This document shows positions 1 to 4,532 of a stretch of DNA of 7,380 nucleotides, piece after piece (position 1 is the first letter of the stretch; every line of letters starts with the position of its first letter). Below the pieces are notes generated by a model. The model was not told the origin of the DNA and made no database searches. It saw only the letters and a program-made list of their open reading frames with translations. This DNA comes from an uncultured Gemmatimonadota bacterium (GTDB lineage Bacteria; Gemmatimonadota; Gemmatimonadetes; Gemmatimonadales; Gemmatimonadaceae), in assembly GCA_946887155.1 (NCBI GenBank), contig CAMPKM010000134.1:1-7380 (forward strand), read 5' to 3'. Made by a program: the position numbers and the translations under genes.

Positions 1-509
1 ATGCCGGCCCAGACGCGCTCCCGGTCAGCGCGCGCACGCGTGGTCACGGCGTATGCACCCGCCGCCAGCAGCAGGACAAGAAACGCGACCTGCATCATGG
101 GAATGATCTGCAGGCCGCGGACGAGGGGCGTGTGCCCGAAGTGGATCACCTGGTTTGTGCCCAGCCCCCGGGCGACGATGGGCCGGTTCTGCCCGTCGAG
201 CCGGAGGATCCATTCGCGAGCGCGAGGGTCGTCGTGATCGAACGGCAGGTTTGCCGTAGCCGTGGGATTCCCGGCGGCGTCGGTCACGATCATCGGCACG
301 CCGGATTCGCGGATGTCATTCGCCAGCTCGAGCAGCGCCGAGGCGGCGTCCACGTTAGGGTCCTGCGCCGCCAGCACCTCACCGAACATTTCGCTCGTCC
401 GCTCGGCTTCCTGCCTCAGTTCGGCGACGACGCGCTGGGTGAAGAGGACGTAGGAACCCAGCAGCAGCGCAACCAGCACCATGACGATGACGAGCAGGCT
501 CCGGCGCAT
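1..509 (-). CDS. membrane sensor protein, probably histidine kinase (N-terminal part, truncated by window edge)
   Basis: This reading frame opens with ATG at 509-507 and runs without a stop to the left edge, giving 169 residues. Residues 1-3 (MRR) are followed by a hydrophobic segment at about 5-23. An extracytoplasmic region of about 110 residues follows, starting with an amphipathic, probably coiled helix (about 24-62). A second hydrophobic segment lies at about 137-158, and a basic juxtamembrane stretch (TTRARADRERVWAG) ends the visible part. Two membrane passes bracketing a sensor region and then a charged linker is the classic layout of a membrane sensor kinase. In such kinases the dimerisation/phosphoacceptor His domain would come next, beyond the window, so the kinase assignment is inference. 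The start is the first ATG after an in-frame TGA at 515-513, one codon upstream. No Shine-Dalgarno sequence precedes it. A diguanylate cyclase or chemoreceptor with the same topology is possible. The gene lies downstream of serS on the same strand. Confidence 0.72.
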   Translation of the reverse strand, partial: MRRSLLVIVMVLVALLLGSYVLFTQRVVAELRQEAERTSEMFGEVLAAQDPNVDAASALLELANDIRESGVPMIVTDAAGNPTATANLPFDHDDPRAREWILRLDGQNRPIVARGLGTNQVIHFGHTPLVRGLQIIPMMQVAFLVLLLAAGAYAVTTRARADRERVWAG

Positions 510-512
510 GGC

Positions 513-587
513 TCAGGCAACGGGGGCAGACTCGATTGGCTGCGCGAGCGTCGTTCGGCACGTCGCAGCAATCGAGTCTGACGCCAT
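513..587 (-). CDS. possible 24-codon leader ORF between serS and the sensor gene
   Basis: On the minus strand, GAGGAA followed four bases later by ATG (587-585) opens a 24-codon frame that ends with TGA at 515-513. It starts 8 bases after the serS stop. It ends one codon before the sensor ATG, in the same frame. It has a better ribosome binding site than the sensor gene, so it could couple sensor translation to upstream ribosomes. Against this, most of the frame is the two arms of the hairpin at 527-580, and its sequence resembles no known peptide. It may be a chance frame, or a disrupted 5' extension of the sensor gene. Confidence 0.2.
   Translation of the reverse strand: MASDSIAATCRTTLAQPIESAPVA
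527..580 (-). terminator. hairpin downstream of serS, candidate terminator or attenuator
   Basis: CAGACTCGATTG (527-538) is the perfect inverse of CAATCGAGTCTG (569-580). After one bulged G at 539, CTGCG (540-544) pairs with CGCAG (564-568). This gives a stem of 17 base pairs around a 19-base loop. In the serS transcript the hairpin begins 15 bases after the stop codon, as expected for a 3' end. No U-tract follows (the next transcribed bases are CCCCCGTTGCC), so it is not a standard intrinsic terminator. It could protect the 3' end of serS mRNA or modulate read-through into the sensor gene that starts 18 bases further on. Confidence 0.5.
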
Positions 588-595
588 TGCGTTCC

Positions 596-1867
596 TCATA
601 ACGCGGTCACGCCCATGTACGGTTGCAGTACCTCCGGGACGGAGACCGACCCATCGTCCTGCTGATAGTGCTCGAGGATCGCGGCGATGATGCGCGGAAA
701 CGCGAGGCCTGAACCGTTGAGCGTGTAGACGAACCGCGGCTTCTCGCCCGCCGCAGGCCGATACCTGATGTTCGCGCGCCGTGCCTGGAAATCGACGAAC
801 GTGCTGCAGGAAGAAACTTCCAGCCACTTCCCAGCGCCTGGCGCAAACACCTCGAGATCGTAACACCGTGCGGCGCCGAACCCGGTGTCGCCGGCGGCGA
901 GCAGCACGCGGCGATACGGAAGTCCAAGGCGTTCGAGCAACGTCTCGGCGTGGCGCGTCAGTTTCTCGTGTTCTTCGTCCCCCTGCTCCGGCGTGCAGTA
1001 ACGAACCATCTCGACCTTGTCGAACTCGTGGACGCGCAGCAGGCCTCGTGTGTCTTTCCCGGCGGCACCCGCCTCACGGCGGAAACAGGGGCTGTACGCG
1101 ACAAACCCGCGGGGGAGCGTCGCGCCATCGACGATCTCGTCGCGATAGAGGTTGGTCACGGGCACTTCGGCGGTAGGTATGAGAAACAGGTCCTCGTCCC
1201 TCAACGCGTACATGTCCTCCTCGAACTTCGGCAACTGCGTGGTGCCGATCATCGAGGCGCGGTTCACGATCACCGGTGGCCAGACTTCCTCGTAGCCGTG
1301 CTCACGGAAGTGGATGTCCATGCAGAAGTTGATCAGGCTCCTCGTCAGGCGCGCCCCCAGCCCGCGGAACACGATGAACCCGGATCCGCTGATCTTGGCG
1401 CCGCGAGCCAGGTCGATAAGGCCTTTGGCCTCGCCGATTTCCCAGTGTGGCTTGACGCTGTCCGCGGGGCGAGGCTCGCCCCAGGTGCGAACAACCTTGT
1501 TGGCTTCCTCGCCACCCTCGGGCACGTCCGGCAGCGTGACGTTAGGCATGCCGAGCAGGATGTCGCGCAGCGACGCCTCGGCGGTGGCCAGTTCGGACTC
1601 GAGGCGCTGTATCTCGTCGCCGAGTTCGCGGCTCGACGAGATCAGTTCATCGGCGGGCTGCCCCGCCTTCTTCCGTCGCGCCACTTCCTGCGAGTTGGCG
1701 TTGCGCGCCGCTTTCCGTTCCTCGACCGCCTGGATGACCGTTCGCCGTTCCAACTCGAGCGAAATCCCCTGGTCGATGAGGGGGGCGAGTTCATCCAGCT
1801 TCTGGCGGCGGCGCATGGCGTCCCGCAGCACGTCTACCTGCTCGCGGAAGACCCGGGCGTCGTGCAT
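596..1867 (-). CDS. serS: seryl-tRNA synthetase
   Basis: This class II aminoacyl-tRNA synthetase charges tRNA-Ser (and tRNA-Sec where present) with serine in the cytoplasm, using ATP. The product has 423 residues, the usual bacterial length. Residues 1-105 form the long antiparallel coiled coil that grips the tRNA long variable arm; it is rich in Glu, Arg, Lys and Leu. The catalytic core follows: the serine-binding TAE at 232-234, motif 2 around FRREAG (262-267) with TRGLLRVHEFDKVE (273-286), the conserved SSCS..DFQARRANIRYR region (352-370), and motif 3 NGSGLAFPR (384-392) with Arg392. All expected core residues are present, so it should be active. The start is supported by the family N-terminus (M.D...R). 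However, no Shine-Dalgarno sequence precedes ATG at 1867; the upstream bases are TTTACGTAA and then GGGAATC-type repeats. The neighbour upstream is the lipoprotein gene, 108 bases away. A hairpin follows the stop. Confidence 0.98.
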   Translation of the reverse strand: MHDARVFREQVDVLRDAMRRRQKLDELAPLIDQGISLELERRTVIQAVEERKAARNANSQEVARRKKAGQPADELISSSRELGDEIQRLESELATAEASLRDILLGMPNVTLPDVPEGGEEANKVVRTWGEPRPADSVKPHWEIGEAKGLIDLARGAKISGSGFIVFRGLGARLTRSLINFCMDIHFREHGYEEVWPPVIVNRASMIGTTQLPKFEEDMYALRDEDLFLIPTAEVPVTNLYRDEIVDGATLPRGFVAYSPCFRREAGAAGKDTRGLLRVHEFDKVEMVRYCTPEQGDEEHEKLTRHAETLLERLGLPYRRVLLAAGDTGFGAARCYDLEVFAPGAGKWLEVSSCSTFVDFQARRANIRYRPAAGEKPRFVYTLNGSGLAFPRIIAAILEHYQQDDGSVSVPEVLQPYMGVTAL

Positions 1868-1876
1868 TTACGTAAA

Positions 1877-1976
1877 GGGAATGGGGAATCGGGAATCGGG
1901 AATCGAATTCTAGCAGTAAATAGTCGGGCGCAACGCGTCGCCACTCCCGATTCCCTATTCCCGATTCCCGATTCCC
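1877..1976. repeat. inverted repeat made of 7-bp GGGAATC units
   Basis: The left arm (1877-1904) is four direct 7-bp units: GGGAATG, then three GGGAATC. The right arm (1949-1976) is the inverse: GATTCCC, TATTCCC, GATTCCC, GATTCCC. The arms pair at 26 of 28 positions, both mismatches falling on the seventh base of a unit, around a 44-base loop that includes an EcoRI-like GAATTC. The right arm overlaps the last base of the lipoprotein stop codon, and the left arm ends 9 bases from the serS ATG, so the element fills the whole intergenic gap. It resembles a REP-type palindromic element or a small repeat-derived insertion. Six of the eight units contain GANTC, the target of CcrM-type methylases in other bacteria. 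In RNA it would form a strong hairpin able to act as a 3' end for the lipoprotein transcript. Confidence 0.85.
1907..1933 (-). promoter_or_regulatory. candidate serS promoter inside the repeat loop
   Basis: Read on the minus strand, TTGCGC (1933-1928) and TAGAAT (1912-1907) are separated by 15 bases. TAGAAT matches the sigma-70 -10 consensus at 5 of 6 positions. TTGCGC matches the -35 consensus at only 3 of 6, and the spacing is short. Transcription would begin near 1900 inside the left repeat arm, giving a leader of about 33 bases made mostly of repeat units and lacking a Shine-Dalgarno sequence. It is the best promoter-like match in the gap between the lipoprotein gene and serS, but the call rests on sequence resemblance alone. 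Confidence 0.3.
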
Positions 1977-2581
1977 TAGTTCGTCGGGACCCCGGGCAGG
2001 AACGACCGGAAGCCGCAGTTCGGATCGTACGTGATCCTGAAGACAATCGTGCGCGCCACCGGGTCGATCGCCTTGATCTGCAGCTTCGCGTAGACGAGCT
2101 GCGACGACTGGAACTGACAGACATCGGTCTGCAGCTCGACCAGGGCGGCGCCACCGATATCGAGTGTCAGCGTGGAGTCGTATTTGTAGCCGCCGGTCGG
2201 GGCGCGTGTGACCGCATCGTATGCGCCGGTGATCTCCTGCAGACCGACCCGGCGACCCGCCGTAATGGCGCCACCGATCAGCGTGACCGGGATCAACTCG
2301 ACCTTGTTCTCTTCAGTGATATCGAAGACGAGATCGAAGCCATACGTGGGCTCGAGTCGCAGCGGCGTGAAAAAGACGATGTTGAACGCCGCCGGCACGT
2401 TGACTGGTGTCTCGGAGACCGAGTACACGATGAAGCTGTCCGTCCGCACCGACGTCGTCGCACGCGGCGCAAAGGGATCGTCGCAGGCCGCGATGGCAAC
2501 GGCTGACGTCGCGACCGCCATGAGCGCAATCCGACGCAGGCCTGGACGCGCAAAAATCCCGGAAATCGAGTTGAGGATCAC
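1976..2581 (-). CDS. small exported lipoprotein of unknown function
   Basis: The start is GTG at 2581-2579, preceded by a perfect AGGAGG 12 bases upstream; a frame extending to 2692 exists but would run through the control region. The product has 201 residues. Residues 1-33 are a lipoprotein signal peptide: basic region with Arg12, Arg16 and Arg17, hydrophobic core at about 18-31, and lipobox IAAC with the lipidated Cys33. The mature part begins CDDPFAP and is mostly short alternating hydrophobic/polar stretches that suggest a beta-sandwich. It has only two other cysteines, Cys155 and Cys189 (DVCQF and PNCGF), which could form a disulfide outside the cytoplasm. Asp at +2 and +3 would signal inner-membrane retention in E. 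coli, but that rule may not apply here. I do not recognise the family. The gene diverges from the signalling operon and precedes serS, from which it is separated by the GGGAATC repeat. Confidence 0.85.
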   Translation of the reverse strand: MILNSISGIFARPGLRRIALMAVATSAVAIAACDDPFAPRATTSVRTDSFIVYSVSETPVNVPAAFNIVFFTPLRLEPTYGFDLVFDITEENKVELIPVTLIGGAITAGRRVGLQEITGAYDAVTRAPTGGYKYDSTLTLDIGGAALVELQTDVCQFQSSQLVYAKLQIKAIDPVARTIVFRITYDPNCGFRSFLPGVPTN

Positions 2582-2593
2582 GGCGAACAGTAA

Positions 2594-2599
2594 CCTCCT
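2594..2599 (-). promoter_or_regulatory. Shine-Dalgarno sequence of the lipoprotein gene
   Basis: CCTCCT on the plus strand reads AGGAGG on the minus strand, a full match to the 16S anti-Shine-Dalgarno core. It lies 12 bases before GTG at 2581-2579. This decides the start: the frame's upstream ATG at 2692 has no such site and overlaps the neighbouring gene, and the downstream ATG at 2521-2519 would cut most of the signal peptide's basic region. The spacing is somewhat long, so an in-frame CTG three bases after AGGAGG is an outside alternative. Confidence 0.7.
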
Positions 2600-2612
2600 A
2601 ACGTGTGATACT

Positions 2613-2632
2613 TCAAGCGATTGCTCGCTTGA
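2613..2632. promoter_or_regulatory. perfect palindrome in divergent control region, operator-like
   Basis: TCAAGCGA (2613-2620) and TCGCTTGA (2625-2632) are exact inverse copies of 8 bases separated by TTGC. The dyad lies between the divergent starts of the lipoprotein and Roadblock genes. It overlaps the only good -35-like hexamer on the plus strand (TTGACT, 2629-2634). Two-fold symmetry of this size with a short spacer fits a binding site for a dimeric helix-turn-helix regulator that could control both directions. It could also fold as a short hairpin in the lipoprotein leader. No regulator gene that obviously fits is in the window. Confidence 0.5.
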
Positions 2633-2656
2633 CTTCATCCTGTCCCCAATTACCGT
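2629..2656 (+). promoter_or_regulatory. candidate promoter of the Roadblock-to-hydrolase operon
   Basis: TTGACT (2629-2634, 5 of 6 to the -35 consensus) is followed after 16 bases by TACCGT (2651-2656, 3 of 6 to the -10 consensus). This would start transcription near 2663, about 20 bases before the TTG start codon and just upstream of CGGAG, a plausible ribosome binding site. The -10 element is weak, which fits a regulated promoter or an alternative sigma factor. The palindrome at 2613-2632 overlaps the -35 element. Confidence 0.35.
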
Positions 2657-2681
2657 TCGCACAACAACGACGGAGTCGCTA

Positions 2682-3035
2682 TTGCCCACCATTCACGACC
2701 TCGTACGGGCCCTCGCGCAACGCGAAGGCGTCGAGGCCGTGGTCATTCTGGGACGGGATGGTCTCCTGATAGACACCCGGACCAGTGGGGACCTCGACGG
2801 CGAACACCTCGCGGCGCTCACGCCCGCCATCGCCGCCGCCGCCGAAAAGATCGGGCAGGCTTCCGGGCACGGCTCACACATCACAACAGTCGTGGAATTC
2901 GAGCGCGGTCACGCCGTGATCTCAGCGGTTTCGGCCGACGCCCTGCTGCTCCTGATCGTCCATCCCGGTGCTAACCTCGGCGCACTGCTCTATGACCTGC
3001 GTCGTCACCGCGCCAACATCGCCTCACTCGTGTGA
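2682..3035 (+). CDS. Roadblock/LC7 domain protein (MglB-like fold)
   Basis: The product is 117 residues, which is one complete Roadblock/LC7 domain and nothing else. It shows the family pattern: an N-terminal helix (IHDLVRALAQ), the strand and turn VEAVVILGRDGLLIDT, a central Ala-rich helix (about 43-62), strands TTVVEFERGHAVISAVS and ALLLLIVHP, and a final helix starting NLGALLYDLRRHR. In bacteria such proteins form dimers that act on small Ras-like GTPases, as MglB does on MglA in Myxococcus polarity, or serve as scaffolds. No GTPase partner is visible here. The start is TTG at 2682, with CGGAG six bases upstream; the frame stays open upstream to 2208 but that part is antisense to the lipoprotein gene. 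Its stop TGA shares one base with the ATG of the next gene, so the two are translationally coupled. Function beyond the fold is unknown. Confidence 0.88.
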   Translation: MPTIHDLVRALAQREGVEAVVILGRDGLLIDTRTSGDLDGEHLAALTPAIAAAAEKIGQASGHGSHITTVVEFERGHAVISAVSADALLLLIVHPGANLGALLYDLRRHRANIASLV

Positions 3036-3448
3036 TGGAATCCCAACTGATGGATCGGACGCACGTCCTCGTGGTCGATGACGAACCCCACGTGGGCCGC
3101 ATCATCCAGATGAAGCTGGAGCAGGGCCCGTTCCGGGTAACCCTTGCCTACGACGGCATCGAGGCGCTGGAGGCACTCGACCGGGAAAAGGACGTGAAGG
3201 TCGTCTGGCTCGACCTGATGATGCCGCACGTCTCGGGCCTCGAAGTGCTGGCGCGCATGCGAGCCGATGACCGTACGAAGGAATTGCCGTGCGTGATCCT
3301 GACCGCGGCCGGGAATGACACGCAGCGGGAACGCGCAATGACGCTGGGCGCGACCGACTTCATGACCAAGCCGTTCAGTCCCAAACGGCTCCTCTATCGC
3401 ACGGCGGAACTGGCCGGAATCAAGTTCGAGCCAGATGTCAGGGACTAG
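3035..3448 (+). CDS. single-domain response regulator (receiver only)
   Basis: The product is 137 residues and consists of one CheY-like receiver domain with no DNA-binding or enzymatic output. The acidic pocket Asp15-Asp16 (VVDDEP), the phosphoacceptor Asp60 (WLDLMMP), the switch Thr90 (ILTAAG) and Lys111-Pro112 (TKPF) are all present, so it should be phosphorylatable. Receiver-only proteins pass phosphate along relays or work by binding a partner protein. The cognate kinase is not evident; the sensor gene at the left edge is on the other strand and only partly visible. The chosen ATG at 3035 overlaps the preceding stop (TGATG). An alternative ATG at 3050 would also keep the whole domain. 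The gene ends in TAG, 14 bases inside the manC reading frame. Confidence 0.95.
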   Translation: MESQLMDRTHVLVVDDEPHVGRIIQMKLEQGPFRVTLAYDGIEALEALDREKDVKVVWLDLMMPHVSGLEVLARMRADDRTKELPCVILTAAGNDTQRERAMTLGATDFMTKPFSPKRLLYRTAELAGIKFEPDVRD

Positions 3449-4532
3449 GCCAGGGGCCGGAGGTCACGGGCCGCAGGGCACAGGAAAGAAGGCTGATGTC
3501 TGGTGCGTGATCCTCGCGGGAGGCGTGGGATCGCGGTTCTGGCCGGTCAGCACGGCGGAGCGTCCGAAGCAACTGCTGCCACTCGCGAGCGAACGTCCGT
3601 TGCTGCGCGATTCGCTGGATCGCATGGCGCCGTTATGCGATGCGCGGCACACGCTCATCCTGACCAATGCCTCGCTGGTCGAGCCGATTCGCGCGCTGGC
3701 ACCGGAAATTCCGGAAGCGAACATCGTCGCCGAGCCGCGTCCGGCCGGCACGGCGGCGGCGCTGACCTGGGCGGCGGCACAGATCGAGCGCTCCGGCGGT
3801 AGCGATGCAGTCATGATCAGCGTTCACGCCGATTGGGCGGTGGCCGACGCCGAGGGATTTCGCTCGGCGCTGATACAGGCGGCGAACATCGCTGAACGCT
3901 CGCATTCGCTGGTCACGGTTGGTGTTGTCCCGTCCCGACCGGACCCCGGTTACGGCTACATCCGCCCCGGCGAACCGCTTGACTCGTCACGCGCACGGCG
4001 GGTGGCGCAGTTCGTGGAAAAGCCAACGGCCGACCGCGCCGAAGCCATGGTGCGCGAGGGTTGCCTCTGGAACTCCGGGATTTTCGTGTGGCGCGTCAGT
4101 GACTTTCTGGCTGAAGTGCGAAGGCACTGTCCCGAGGTGTCGCCGGCGCTCGACCAGTTTCCGAATGACCTGGCGCGCTTCTTCAACGGGGTTGCGACGC
4201 CGATCGCGGTCGACGTTGGTGTGCTCGAGCGGTCCGACCGCGTGGCGGTGATTCCCGGCGACTTCGGCTGGGACGACGTCGGTACCTGGGGGGCCCTGCG
4301 ACGCGTTCGTCAGGCAGACGACGCGGGCAACGTCACCGCCGGCGATGTGCATGTCGTACACGCCCGTGACAACGTGGTGCACGCCGAGGGGAACGAGGTG
4401 GTGCTGTACGGCGTGTCCGACCTGGTCGTGGTCACGCACGACGGCCTCACGCTGGTAACGACGACCGGCCACGCGACGGACCTCAAGTCGCTGCTCGCCG
4501 CGCTACCCGCCCGTGTGAGGGACCGGGAGTGA
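3435..4532 (+). CDS. manC: mannose-1-phosphate guanylyltransferase (GDP-mannose pyrophosphorylase)
   Basis: It makes GDP-mannose from mannose 1-phosphate and GTP in the cytoplasm, supplying mannose, fucose or rhamnose-type residues to surface polysaccharides. The product is 365 residues, the short form without the C-terminal phosphomannose isomerase cupin domain. Seen in order: the nucleotide-binding loop LAGGVGSRFWP (27-37) with PKQLL, a metal-site region reading HADW (131-134), FVEKPT (193-198), WNSGIFVW (212-219) and FGWDDVGTW (277-285). The HADW motif departs from the usual (P/S)(A/S)DH. The start at ATG 3435 lies inside the end of the response regulator gene. The first 19 residues (rich in Gly, Pro and Lys) are partly encoded by repeat-like DNA and are not needed by the fold. 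The only later in-frame start, GTG at 3504, would begin within the first strand. The stop overlaps the next start by GTGA. Confidence 0.92.
   Translation: MSGTRPGAGGHGPQGTGKKADVWCVILAGGVGSRFWPVSTAERPKQLLPLASERPLLRDSLDRMAPLCDARHTLILTNASLVEPIRALAPEIPEANIVAEPRPAGTAAALTWAAAQIERSGGSDAVMISVHADWAVADAEGFRSALIQAANIAERSHSLVTVGVVPSRPDPGYGYIRPGEPLDSSRARRVAQFVEKPTADRAEAMVREGCLWNSGIFVWRVSDFLAEVRRHCPEVSPALDQFPNDLARFFNGVATPIAVDVGVLERSDRVAVIPGDFGWDDVGTWGALRRVRQADDAGNVTAGDVHVVHARDNVVHAEGNEVVLYGVSDLVVVTHDGLTLVTTTGHATDLKSLLAALPARVRDRE
3466..3488 (+). repeat. degenerate GGCC-type repeat at the start of manC
   Basis: These 23 bases match 6597-6618, between the hydrolase and ggt genes, at 20 of 22 positions plus one inserted G. 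The shared frame is ACGGGCC(A/G)CAGG(C/G)CACAG followed by AAAG. The bases just before (3449-3465) are also GGCC-rich and may be a further decayed copy. The element directly follows the response regulator stop codon and lies within the manC reading frame, where it encodes part of the low-complexity N-terminal tail. Confidence 0.55.

Noticed and set aside
1877..1976. CRISPR-like array
   Set aside because: The units are 7 bp, contiguous without spacers, and arranged as two inverted blocks, which is not the structure of a CRISPR array.
950..2506. Long open frame of 518 codons on the plus strand
   Set aside because: It runs antisense to serS and the lipoprotein gene, crosses the GGGAATC repeat, has no recognisable motif, and is explained by high GC content keeping the opposite strand open.
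2208..2681. Upstream extension of the Roadblock frame to 275 codons
   Set aside because: The extra part is antisense to the lipoprotein gene and spans the control region. TTG at 2682 with CGGAG upstream gives a complete Roadblock domain.
2582..2692. Longer lipoprotein starting at ATG 2692
   Set aside because: It would put 37 unlikely residues before a standard lipoprotein signal peptide and would overlap the Roadblock start; AGGAGG points to GTG at 2581.
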